Assembly (NCBI RefSeq): GCF_000377205.1
Contig: NZ_KB897909.1
Location: 100,043-164,042 of the forward strand
Origin: Thioalkalivibrio sp. ALJ3
GTDB taxonomy: Bacteria; Pseudomonadota; Gammaproteobacteria; Ectothiorhodospirales; Ectothiorhodospiraceae
Direction: 5' to 3'
Length of the DNA stretch: 64,000 nt
Shown here: one piece after another, positions 18,518-27,095 of the stretch
Position numbering within the stretch: the stretch's first letter is position 1
How the letters are laid out: each line of letters begins with the position of its first letter
Notes under the pieces: generated by a model
The model's database searches: none
Told to the model about the DNA's origin: nothing
Seen by the model: the letters and a program-made list of their open reading frames with translations, nothing else
Translations under genes and position numbers: made by a program

Positions 18518-18760
18518 TCAGGAAGCGCCTTTCGACGCAATACTCATGCGATAGAGCTTGAAGGCCATCAGCAACCAGGGGATGGCGTGCATGATCAGGT
18601 CGAGGATATCGATCGCGCGAGTCAGTTCGCCCTGGAAGAGCCAGCGGATCTTCTCGACGATGTGCGGCTCGGGGACATAGGGCGACAGCCCCAGGGTGGC
18701 CACAAACAGAATGAACAACCACAACGGGGCACGGTCGACCCAGGCAACAAACGCTTTCAT
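18518..18760 (-). CDS. Small two-helix membrane protein, function unknown
   Basis: The 80-residue protein has two hydrophobic helices (APLWLFILFVATLGLSPY, then LIMHAIPWLLMAFKLY) joined by a charged segment containing PEPHIVEKIRWL. GGTAGG sits 9 bases before the ATG at 18760 but directly abuts the alternative ATG at 18769, which favours the shorter form. I do not recognise a function. Confidence 0.6.
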   Translation of the reverse strand: MKAFVAWVDRAPLWLFILFVATLGLSPYVPEPHIVEKIRWLFQGELTRAIDILDLIMHAIPWLLMAFKLYRMSIASKGAS

Positions 18761-18833
18761 GGCGCGCATCCTACCCGAAGCCTGGCCCAGCTTGCGACTG
18801 CCCCGGGACCGGGCGCGTCCTGGAGAGCCGTTC

Positions 18834-19472
18834 TCAAGGCGTCGTTATGCCACGCAGGAGAACCGGCGGACAATGCGCCAGGTCCTCCGGGCGGTCGATG
18901 TCGGCCCGCGCTTCCAGCTCCGCCCAGACAAGACCCTGAGCCCGGGCCCGCTCACGGGTCTGTTCCAACACCCAGTCGCTGCCCCACTCGATGGCCTCGA
19001 ACAGCTCCGGTACGGGCCGCGCGGCGGCCAACAGCACGTAACCGCCATCCAGCGCCGGGATCACTACCACATCCTGGCCTCCGGCCAGTGCACTACGTGC
19101 GGCGACCAGATCCCCAACACCCAGCGTCGGGGCGTCGGACCCCATCACCAGTGCCGGAAACGGCCCGGCCTCCAGTGCATGGCACATGCGGGCCCCGAGG
19201 TCATCACCCACCTGGCTGTGCAGGGAACAGCCAAAGCGTTCGGCACAACGCTCGAGGAACGGATGATCGGTATCCGGGGTGCACCACAGCTCCACATGGT
19301 CCGGTGCCACTTGACGGGCCACGTCCAGCGCGTGCTCCAGCAACCGCTCGTGCAGCCGTGCGGCGCCCTCGGCGCCCAGCGCTGGGATCAGCCGGGTCTT
19401 GGTCCGGCCCGGATCGGGCGCGCGGGCAAAGACCAGTACACGCAGTGCTTCCGACGGCCGCCGGTCAGGCAT
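18834..19472 (-). CDS. DUF2064 / TIGR04282-type glycosyltransferase
   Basis: The product of about 212 residues starts VLVFARAPDPGRTKTRLIPALG, contains VMGSDAPTLG and ends in a GT-A-type fold, typical of the family named for arsenosugar biosynthesis (TIGR04282) although most members are uncharacterised. It overlaps the preceding TIGR04283-type gene by 8 bases, the usual tandem arrangement. An ATG at 19499 would lengthen it by nine residues. Confidence 0.8.
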   Translation of the reverse strand: MPDRRPSEALRVLVFARAPDPGRTKTRLIPALGAEGAARLHERLLEHALDVARQVAPDHVELWCTPDTDHPFLERCAERFGCSLHSQVGDDLGARMCHALEAGPFPALVMGSDAPTLGVGDLVAARSALAGGQDVVVIPALDGGYVLLAAARPVPELFEAIEWGSDWVLEQTRERARAQGLVWAELEARADIDRPEDLAHCPPVLLRGITTP

Positions 19473-20169
19473 CGCCACGATACAGTCGCGCCAGCCCATC
19501 CGGGCTTACACCCAGCCAGTAGGCCAGGCGCAACCGCCACATCAGCCAGATCGTGCGCCATGCGCCCTTCTGTTCCCAACGCCGCGACGACGTGACCAGC
19601 CGGGTGCGCAGGCACCTTGGGCGCCCCACCGAGCGCTTCAGTCGCCGCGAGAGCTCGATGTCCTCCATCAGCGGCTGATCCGGCCAGCCGCCCACGGTAT
19701 CGAACGCCGAACGCGTGACGAAGACACCCTGATCCCCGGTCGCGATCCCGCTCAGACGCGAGCGCAGGTTCATCATCGCACCGATCAGCGCGAATATCGC
19801 GCGCCCCCCCGACAGCCGGACATCGAAACGCCCCCAGGCGCGATCGCCCCGGGCCACCGCATCACGCAGGGCGTGCACCGCCACCCCAGCCCTGTCCGGG
19901 AACGCCGTGTCCGCATGCAGGAACCAGAGCACCTCGCCGCGGGCGCGCTCGGCACCGGCATTCATCTGCCGTGCGCGGCCGGGGGCACTGGACAGCACGC
20001 TCACGCCGCGTTGCTCTGCCTGCTGGACAGTACCGTCCGTGCTCCCCCCGTCGACCACGATCACCTCACAGTCGAGGATTTCGCCCAGCGTATCCAGCAA
20101 GGACGGGAGGGATCCGGCCTCGTTCAGCACCGGGATGATCACGGACAGGAAGGGTGACTCCCGTGACAT
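19465..20169 (-). CDS. TIGR04283-type family 2 glycosyltransferase
   Basis: The 234-residue protein has a GT2 signature: LSVIIPVLNEAGSLPSLL at the N-terminus, VIVVDGGSTDGT and the metal-binding-type WFLHADT. QPLMEDIELSRRLKR supplies the catalytic-base region. It pairs with the DUF2064 gene downstream. The acceptor is unknown; the arsenosugar label comes from other organisms and no arsenic genes are visible here. Confidence 0.85.
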   Translation of the reverse strand: MSRESPFLSVIIPVLNEAGSLPSLLDTLGEILDCEVIVVDGGSTDGTVQQAEQRGVSVLSSAPGRARQMNAGAERARGEVLWFLHADTAFPDRAGVAVHALRDAVARGDRAWGRFDVRLSGGRAIFALIGAMMNLRSRLSGIATGDQGVFVTRSAFDTVGGWPDQPLMEDIELSRRLKRSVGRPRCLRTRLVTSSRRWEQKGAWRTIWLMWRLRLAYWLGVSPDGLARLYRGDA

Positions 20170-20183
20170 GGTTACCGTGGGAC

Positions 20184-20876
20184 TCAGGCGGGCGACTGGA
20201 CGGATTTCTGCCCCTGCCAGATCCGGTGCAACAGCCGAGGAAGCAACAGCACAAGGGCCAGTACGGCGAGAATCGCGAGCCCCAGCTGAACCCGGTTGTC
20301 CGCATCGCCTGCCACCATCTCTCGCGTGGCGTGGCCCAGCCAGGAATAGGCGAACAGGCTGGGGATCAGTGCGACCAGGGTCGTGACTGTGAACACAGTG
20401 AGCGGCATGCGCACCAGGCCCAGGGCGTAGTTGGTCGGGGCGAACGGGAACACCGGCACCAGCCGTGTCAGTGCGACCACGCGCCAGCCCTCGGCCTCCA
20501 CATCCTCGCGCAGCCGTGCGCTGCGCGGACCCAGACGCGGTTCCAGCCAGGGTTGCAGCAGGGTACGCGCCAGCGTGAACGCGATGATCGCGGCGATGGT
20601 CGCCGCCAGCAGGCTCAGAGCCCCGCCGGTGAACGGCCCGAACAACGCCCCTCCCAACAGGATCCAGAAGGTGCTGGGCAACGGAAACAGCGCAAGGACG
20701 ACAAAGGCCAACACAAACACCATGTAGGCGCCCGCCCCCCAGCTGGCGAGCCACGCCTCGACGTCCTGCAGCGGCAACAGCTCGGGCCATTCGGTGGTAA
20801 GCGCCACCCAGCCCAGCGATCCTGCCAGCAGGATCGCGGCCAACAGCCACCAGCGTCCGGGATGATGTATCTGCAT
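20184..20876 (-). CDS. TVP38/TMEM64 family membrane protein
   Basis: The 230-residue inner-membrane protein has about five to six hydrophobic segments. The VTT-domain hallmark is GGALFGPFTGGALSLLAATIAA followed by RLVPVFPFAPTNYALGLVRM. The family is distantly related to DedA and may handle lipid or ion movement; the role is unresolved. It lies 6 bases after rarA and 14 bases before the glycosyltransferase start, so the four genes probably form one transcript. Confidence 0.85.
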   Translation of the reverse strand: MQIHHPGRWWLLAAILLAGSLGWVALTTEWPELLPLQDVEAWLASWGAGAYMVFVLAFVVLALFPLPSTFWILLGGALFGPFTGGALSLLAATIAAIIAFTLARTLLQPWLEPRLGPRSARLREDVEAEGWRVVALTRLVPVFPFAPTNYALGLVRMPLTVFTVTTLVALIPSLFAYSWLGHATREMVAGDADNRVQLGLAILAVLALVLLLPRLLHRIWQGQKSVQSPA

Positions 20877-20882
20877 GGGTCC

Positions 20883-22247
20883 CTATTCCTTGTCGTCGCC
20901 GCGCAGTCGCTCCAGCCGCTCGGCCAGCGCGCGCTCCGTACCCTCGCGTTTCGCTCGATAGAAGTGCTGATCCTCCAGCCCTTCGGGCAGATAGACCTGC
21001 CCGCGCGCGAAACCATCCGGTTCATCATGATCATAGCGATATCCCGCGCCGAACCCCTCCTCGCGCATCAACTCCGTAGGGGCATTGCGAAGATGCAGGG
21101 GCACGCCGGGGCTGCCCGTCTCGCGGATGCTTGCGCGGACCTCGTTCAACGCCGCATAGGCGCTGTTGCTCTTGGGGGCGGCGGCCAGCTCGATCGCCAC
21201 CTGGATCAGCGCGAGGTCGCCTTCCGGCCGCCCCAGGCGCTCCATGGTCTGCCAGGCCGCCAGCACCCGCGCCCCCAGCCCCACGGCCGCCAGCCCGATG
21301 TCCTCGTAGGCCATGCGTAGCAGGCGCCGACCGAGATAATCCGGGTCGCAGCCGGCATCCAGCATGCGCGTGAGCCAGTACACAGCCGCACTGGGGTCTG
21401 ACCCGCGCACCGACTTGTGCAGGGCGGAGATCTGGTCATAGAAGGCATCGCCCTGGCGATCGAAGGCCAGGCTCTGCGCCCCCATCACCGCGCGCAGCGC
21501 GTCGGCGGTGATCTCGCCGTCGCGTGCCAGATCCGAGGCGGTCTCCAGCCAGTTCAGTGCGCGCCGGGCATCGCCATCCGCCGCACGCGCCAGCCGCTGG
21601 CATTCGGTGGCCTCCAGCCGCAGCCCGCGCCCCCCGAGTCCGCGCTCGGGATCGCTCAGCGCCCGGTCAATCAACGCCTCGATCGCCTCGGCGCCGACGG
21701 ACTCCATGCGATAGACACGCGCTCGCGACAGCAACGCACTATTGAGCGCGAACGAGGGATTCTCGGTCGTCGCACCCACGAAGGTCAGTGTCCCGTCCTC
21801 GATGTGCGGCAGCAGGGCATCCTGCTGGCCCTTGTTGAAGCGATGGATCTCGTCGATGAACAGCAACGTACCGACCCCGTTGCGTCGCCGGGCCTTGGCC
21901 GCGTCCACCACCGCGCGCACGTCCTTGACCCCGGCCAGTACCGCGGACAGCGTCACCAGGCGCTGCGCCCCGGCCGCCGCTACCAGGCGGGCCAGCGTGG
22001 TCTTGCCGCAGCCCGGAGGGCCCCACAGGATCATCGACGGGGTCTGCCCCTGCTCGATCGCCTGGCGCAAGGCGGCATCCGGGCCGACCAGATGATCCTG
22101 GCCCACCATCTCGTCCAGCCGCGCCGGGCGCATGCGCTCGGCCAGCGGTGCGTTCGGGTCCGGACCCTGTACGGCCGGTTCGGGCTCGGGGGGCAGTCCG
22201 CCCGCATCCGGACCGAACAGGTCGTCTTCGGAAGTATTGCTCATCAT
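20883..22247 (-). CDS. rarA: Replication-associated recombination protein A (AAA+ ATPase)
   Basis: The 454-residue protein has Walker A WGPPGCGKTTLARL, Walker B LLFIDEIHRFNKGQQD and the conserved ATTENPSFALNSALLSR. The C-terminal region holds the RarA/MgsA-specific segments SDPSAAVYWLTRMLDAGCDP and YRYDHDEPDGFARGQ. RarA acts at stalled replication forks. The first of two adjacent ATG codons is taken as the start. Confidence 0.95.
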   Translation of the reverse strand: MMSNTSEDDLFGPDAGGLPPEPEPAVQGPDPNAPLAERMRPARLDEMVGQDHLVGPDAALRQAIEQGQTPSMILWGPPGCGKTTLARLVAAAGAQRLVTLSAVLAGVKDVRAVVDAAKARRRNGVGTLLFIDEIHRFNKGQQDALLPHIEDGTLTFVGATTENPSFALNSALLSRARVYRMESVGAEAIEALIDRALSDPERGLGGRGLRLEATECQRLARAADGDARRALNWLETASDLARDGEITADALRAVMGAQSLAFDRQGDAFYDQISALHKSVRGSDPSAAVYWLTRMLDAGCDPDYLGRRLLRMAYEDIGLAAVGLGARVLAAWQTMERLGRPEGDLALIQVAIELAAAPKSNSAYAALNEVRASIRETGSPGVPLHLRNAPTELMREEGFGAGYRYDHDEPDGFARGQVYLPEGLEDQHFYRAKREGTERALAERLERLRGDDKE

Positions 22248-22380
22248 TTCAGTGTACCGCGCCCGCCGCGAACATTGGCCGAGACATGGCACACTGAGCG
22301 GCGGGCTGGCTCACAAGCCCTGCACAGTTGCGCCCTCTTCACTGACGAAAGGTTTCCATGCCGCGAAACGGAATCACAGC

Positions 22381-23616
22381 ATGAAGATGCCCTGGCAATC
22401 CCTCCGCCTGCCGAAGGGCCTCGGCTGGCGCAAGATCATGCAGGTCGTCCTGCGGCCCGAAGCGGAGGCCCCCGATGCCGACGTCGTGGCCGAGCGGGCG
22501 CGCGAGCAGGCCCCCGTGCTGTGGCTGCTGGGCAAGGTGCAGTCCGGCAAGAGCACGCTGGTGCGCGCGATCACGGGCGACTCCAATGTGGCGATCGGGA
22601 CCGGTTTCAAGAGCTGCACCCGGACTGCACGCGCCTACGACTTCCCGGCCGAGGCGCCGGTGCTGCGCTTCCTGGACACGCGGGGTCTGGGCGAGGTCGC
22701 CTATGACCCCGGCGAGGATCTCGCCGAGCTCGCAGGCCACGCGCACATGGTGGTCGCCGTGGCGCGCGCGATGGATCTGCAGCAGGAGCCCGTCCTGAAT
22801 GCCCTGCGGGACATTCGCCGCCGGCATCCGAACTGGCCGGTCCTGGTGGTGCAGACCTGCCTGCACGAGGGCTATCCCGACGGGCGCGATCATCCGCCCT
22901 ACGCCGAGCTGGACCGCAGCCCCGGGCTGGAGGAACTGAACCGCGCGCGGCGCACCCAGGCCGAGGCCTTTCGCAACCTGCCCGGGACCGGACCGGTGCA
23001 GATCGTGCCCGTCGATATCACGCCCGAGGACGAGGGCTTCACCCCGACCCACTACGGGCTGGACGCCCTGCTCGACGCCCTGGAGAATCTGGCTCCCGAA
23101 CGCATGGGGGTGATCCTGCAGGGGCTGCGCCAGTCCACAGGCGGCGACGCCCGTCGGCTGCGCGCCCGATCGCACATCATCGGCTACGCCAGCGTGGCCG
23201 CGACTACCGATGCCGTACCCCTGCTGGGTCTGTTCTCCGTGCCGGCGGTCCAGGGAAAGCTGCTGCACAGCCTGGCCAGCATCTACGGGGTCACCTGGGA
23301 TTCCCGCAGCCTGCGCGAGTTCTCCGCGGCGCTCGGTTCCAGCACCCTGCTCGGCCTGGGCCTCAGCCACGGCGCCCGGCAGGTCGGCAAGCTGGTCCCG
23401 GTCTACGGCCAGACCGCGGGGGCGGCGGCGGCGGCCGCCACCAGCTTTGCCACCACCTATGCGCTGGGCTATGCCGCACGTCACTACTTGGCCCGTCGAC
23501 ATGACGGGCGCGAGGCCACCGCCGGGGTAGAACAGGCCTACCGCGATGCCCTGCGCGAGGCCCTGAACCTGGCCCGGCACCGCCAGGCCGGGCCCTCGGG
23601 GAACGACACGCCATGA
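22381..23616 (+). CDS. P-loop GTPase with C-terminal DUF697-like hydrophobic region
   Basis: The 411-residue protein has Walker A GKVQSGKST at about residues 50-58, a G3-type DTRGLG and a non-canonical G4 region (VVQTCLHEG). From about residue 265 the C-terminal part (YASVAATTDAVPLLG, then alanine-rich helices) resembles the DUF697 membrane-associated domain seen in YcjF/Era-like GTPases. It overlaps the next GTPase gene by 4 bases (ATGA). The biological role is unknown. Confidence 0.75.
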   Translation: MKMPWQSLRLPKGLGWRKIMQVVLRPEAEAPDADVVAERAREQAPVLWLLGKVQSGKSTLVRAITGDSNVAIGTGFKSCTRTARAYDFPAEAPVLRFLDTRGLGEVAYDPGEDLAELAGHAHMVVAVARAMDLQQEPVLNALRDIRRRHPNWPVLVVQTCLHEGYPDGRDHPPYAELDRSPGLEELNRARRTQAEAFRNLPGTGPVQIVPVDITPEDEGFTPTHYGLDALLDALENLAPERMGVILQGLRQSTGGDARRLRARSHIIGYASVAATTDAVPLLGLFSVPAVQGKLLHSLASIYGVTWDSRSLREFSAALGSSTLLGLGLSHGARQVGKLVPVYGQTAGAAAAAATSFATTYALGYAARHYLARRHDGREATAGVEQAYRDALREALNLARHRQAGPSGNDTP

Positions 23617-25148
23617 AACGCCGCTGGCTCACCCGCCTGCAGGTCACGGGCGTCACCTTCGCCGCGGTCCTGCTGCTGTCGCCCTTTGTGGTGGCCTTCG
23701 TCCTGGGTCTGCTCTGGCTCTACGAACACAATATCCTGCTGATCTGGATCGCCGCGGCCGCCATCGCCGCGGGCAGCGTATGGGGCATGACGCTGTGGGC
23801 GCGCTACCGGATCAAGGTCCACACCCGCGAGCGGACGACCGAGCCCGTGCGCCCCGCCGATGGCGACTGGGCGCCACTGGAGCACGCCGCCTGGGCCGAG
23901 GTCATGCGCCTGAGCGAGCATGCCAGCGGCGAGATCGTCACCGACTACGACCGTCTGCGGGAGGCGGGCGAGGAAACCCTGCGTACGGTGGCCGCGCACT
24001 ATCACCCGGAACAGGAAGACCCCATCTGGGAATTCACCGTGCCCGAGGCCCTGCTGCTCAGCGAGCGGGTCAGCGCCCGGCTGCGCAAGATCCTGCTGGA
24101 GGAAGTCCCGTTGTCGGATCGCCTGCGCATGGGCCAGATCCTGCGCATCTGGGGCTACCGCCCCATGGTGACATCGGGGTTGTCCTACGGGCGCACGGCC
24201 TACAAGGCCTATCGTATTGCTCGCCTGGCCAATCCCCTGCACGCCCTGGCCGCCGAGCTGCGCGACCGCTTCTTCAACGAGCTCTCTGGCACCGCACGCG
24301 AATACCTGCTGCGACGGGTCGCACGCATCTGGATTGAGGAGGTCGGCCGCGCGGCGATCGAACTCTACTCCGGCCGCCTGCAGCACGATGCCGACGCCCT
24401 GGCCAAGATCGCCGACCAGGAGACACAGGCGAGTAATCCTGCAGAGGAGGCGTTCCCGGGCCGGCCGAAGATACTGGTCGTGGGCCAGCCACAGGCCGGG
24501 AAATCCACGCTGGTCAACGCGCTACTGGGGGAATACCGCGCGGCTACGGACGTGCTGCCGCTGACCGCCGAGCAGGAGGGCTATCTGCTGACCCTCGCGG
24601 ACGGCCAGGAACTGCTGCTGGTGGACACCCCGGGGCTCGGCGACCGCATGGATGTCGATACCCTGGTTGAAGCCACCCGGACCGCGGACCTGGTGCTCTG
24701 GGTCGCACCGGCGCACCAGGCCGACCGTTCCCCGGACAACAAGGCGCTGCAAGCCATACGGCGCTTCTTTGCGGAGCACCCGGATCGACGCCAGCCCCCC
24801 ATTCGCATTGTGGCCAGCCATATCGATCGCCTGTCCCCCGCACGCGAATGGGAACCGCCGTATGCGATCGACCCGCCGGAAGCCCGGCCAAAGGCGCAGA
24901 ACATCGCCGCCGCCCGGCAGGCGATCGCCGCGGACTTCGGCCTGCCCGAACAGGAGGTGATTCCTGCCCGGCTCGATGGCGCAACGCCCTACAACATCGA
25001 CGGCCTGACCAGTGAACTGGAAACGCTGATCCCGGCCATGCAGCAAACCCGCAAGACCCGGCTGCTGCGCCACCCGTCGTCCCGAAGCTGGCGCCAGATC
25101 TGGCGCCAGACCCGCAAGGGGGCCGGTCGCCTGTTGGGTCGCCGATGA
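23613..25148 (+). CDS. Membrane-anchored Era-like GTPase
   Basis: The 511-residue protein has two N-terminal membrane helices (about residues 14-36 and 42-60), a middle helical region, and a GTPase domain from about 285 with GQPQAGKSTLVNALLG, DTPGLGD and the G4-like ASHID. It is translationally coupled to the preceding GTPase and to the MFS gene after it by ATGA overlaps. The arrangement of a soluble/DUF697 and an anchored GTPase suggests they work together; the process is unknown. Confidence 0.75.
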   Translation: MKRRWLTRLQVTGVTFAAVLLLSPFVVAFVLGLLWLYEHNILLIWIAAAAIAAGSVWGMTLWARYRIKVHTRERTTEPVRPADGDWAPLEHAAWAEVMRLSEHASGEIVTDYDRLREAGEETLRTVAAHYHPEQEDPIWEFTVPEALLLSERVSARLRKILLEEVPLSDRLRMGQILRIWGYRPMVTSGLSYGRTAYKAYRIARLANPLHALAAELRDRFFNELSGTAREYLLRRVARIWIEEVGRAAIELYSGRLQHDADALAKIADQETQASNPAEEAFPGRPKILVVGQPQAGKSTLVNALLGEYRAATDVLPLTAEQEGYLLTLADGQELLLVDTPGLGDRMDVDTLVEATRTADLVLWVAPAHQADRSPDNKALQAIRRFFAEHPDRRQPPIRIVASHIDRLSPAREWEPPYAIDPPEARPKAQNIAAARQAIAADFGLPEQEVIPARLDGATPYNIDGLTSELETLIPAMQQTRKTRLLRHPSSRSWRQIWRQTRKGAGRLLGRR

Positions 25149-26371
25149 CCCTCCGTCGACGCCAGCATCAGGGCGATCCCTCCCTGGACTCCCCGACCGC
25201 CTGGCTCGCCTGCGGGCTCTCCCTTGTGGCGCTGTTCGTGGCCTTTGGCATCGCGTACAGCTACGGGGCGTTTTTCTCCTCCATGGCACAGGAGTTCGGT
25301 ACAAGGCATGCCGGATCCGCGCTGTTCTTTTCCGCAACTGCCCTGTTGTTCTTTGGCCTGAGTGGCGTAACCGGTCCTCTGTCCGACCGTATCGGCCCGG
25401 GCCCGCTGCTCATTGCGGGTGGCCTGTTCATCGCGGCGGGTCTTGTCGGGACGGCGCGTGCCGGCGAACTCTGGCAGGCCTATCTGGCCTATGGTCTCGG
25501 CGTGGGTATCGGGGCGAGCTGCGTGTTCGTACCCGTCGTGGCCGCGGTCGGGCGCTGGTTCTCCCGCAGGCGCTCCATGGCCCTGGGCATCGCGGTGTCC
25601 GGCATCGGGCTGGGCGTCCTCGGCTTTGCACCCTTGTCCGCCTGGCTGATCGAGCTCCACGGCTGGCGCTCGACATACCATTTCTACGCGCTCGCGGCGG
25701 CCATCATCCTGCCGCTGGCCGGTATCCTGTATCCGCGGCCCGGGCGCGCGCCGGATGGTACCCATGCCGCCACCACCCGCTGGGGTGGGCGCCGCTTCGC
25801 CCAGCTCTACCTGGCGACCTTTCTGCTCAATACGATTATGTACGTCCCGTTCGTGCACCTGCCGCCCGCGGCCGAGGCGGGCGGCATCGATCCGCTGCGC
25901 GCGGCGGGTCTGGTCGGGATCATCGGGCTGGCGAGCGTGGTCGGGCGGCTGGCGATCGGCATGCTGGGCGATCGCTATTCCCTGATGCATCTCTATCGCG
26001 GGTGCTTCGTGCTGATCACGCTGAGCTTTCTGATCTGGGGCACCGCAGACAGCTATGCCACCCTCGTGCTGTTCGCGGTGGTACTTGGTTTCGGGTACGG
26101 CGGGTACATCGCCCTGACACCGGCGATCCTGGCCCGCCTGTTCGGCCTGTACAGCCTGGGCCGCCTGCTGGGCATGACCTACACCGCCGTGGCCCTCGGC
26201 GCGGCGCTGGGTCCGGTCCTCACCGGGCTTGGGGTCGACCTGACCAGCAACTATCTGATGATCCTGATCGTGCTCCACCTCGTCGGTCTTCTGGCCGTTC
26301 TCGCCACCCTGCCAATCCGCAACGAGGCCGTCACGGCGAGCACGCACTCCCGACACGACAGTGATCCCTGA
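25145..26371 (+). CDS. Major facilitator superfamily transporter
   Basis: The 408-residue protein has about twelve hydrophobic segments and the MFS loop motif GRWFSRRRSMALGIAVSGIGLG between helices 4 and 5. A second-half GDRYSLMHLYRG matches the repeated loop. The pattern resembles the monocarboxylate/oxalate-formate branch, but the substrate cannot be read. The ATG overlaps the upstream GTPase stop. Confidence 0.85.
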   Translation: MTLRRRQHQGDPSLDSPTAWLACGLSLVALFVAFGIAYSYGAFFSSMAQEFGTRHAGSALFFSATALLFFGLSGVTGPLSDRIGPGPLLIAGGLFIAAGLVGTARAGELWQAYLAYGLGVGIGASCVFVPVVAAVGRWFSRRRSMALGIAVSGIGLGVLGFAPLSAWLIELHGWRSTYHFYALAAAIILPLAGILYPRPGRAPDGTHAATTRWGGRRFAQLYLATFLLNTIMYVPFVHLPPAAEAGGIDPLRAAGLVGIIGLASVVGRLAIGMLGDRYSLMHLYRGCFVLITLSFLIWGTADSYATLVLFAVVLGFGYGGYIALTPAILARLFGLYSLGRLLGMTYTAVALGAALGPVLTGLGVDLTSNYLMILIVLHLVGLLAVLATLPIRNEAVTASTHSRHDSDP

Positions 26372-26498
26372 ACTCCTTGCCTATCATCACGATCCGCCCC
26401 GCTGCCGCAAGGCGGCATGAACCCTGGTCGCATCCGGAGATCGAATTCTTCGACAGGCCGCCGATAAAGCGACAGCCGCAACCCGGGAGGTACATTCG

Positions 26499-27059
26499 AT
26501 GCGAACGTGGCCCGCCCTCCTCCTGGCTGCCTCGATCTCATGGATCCCCGGTGCGGCACTCGCGGTGGAGGTACTCGAACGGCATTTTGATACCGATGGC
26601 GACCGGTACACGCTGGAGGTAACCTTCCTGGTCGAAGTCCCACCGGAGACCCTGTGGTCGTACCTGACGGATTACGACGCACTGAACCGTTACTCGGAAT
26701 CCATCCGCGAGAGCCGGCTCGTGTCCCGATCCGATGACCAAGCCGAGGTCGCAAGCGTCGTGCACAGCTGCGTGTTCGTGTTCTGCCGGACCATCCGCCG
26801 GCACGAGCGAGTGACCGAATACTACCCCGAACGCATCGATGCCGAAGTCGACCCGGAACACAGCAATCTGCTCTCGGGCGCCACCCGCTGGGATCTTCAG
26901 CCCGAGGCCGGCGGCACCCGTCTGACGATACACATGCATGTGGAACCGGACTTCTGGATACCCGGATTCATCGGGGAGACCCGCATTCAGCGCGCCACCC
27001 TGCGGGAGACGACCGAGCTGCTGCGCTACATCGAACGCGATTACCGCTCCAGCCGCTGA
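26499..27059 (+). CDS. SRPBCC (START/polyketide-cyclase-like) secreted protein
   Basis: The 186-residue protein starts with a signal peptide (MRTWPALLLAASISWIPGAALA) and then shows an SRPBCC hydrophobic-ligand-binding pattern: FLVEVPPETLWSYLTDYDALNRYSESI through GTRLTIHMHVEP to TTELLRYIE. The ligand is unknown. GGGAGG lies about 7 bases before the ATG. It has its own 127-base upstream gap and converges on the deacetylase-family gene. Confidence 0.8.
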   Translation: MRTWPALLLAASISWIPGAALAVEVLERHFDTDGDRYTLEVTFLVEVPPETLWSYLTDYDALNRYSESIRESRLVSRSDDQAEVASVVHSCVFVFCRTIRRHERVTEYYPERIDAEVDPEHSNLLSGATRWDLQPEAGGTRLTIHMHVEPDFWIPGFIGETRIQRATLRETTELLRYIERDYRSSR

Positions 27060-27095
27060 CGCGCAGGCACCAGCACTGCAGGTCCTCTACGAACG

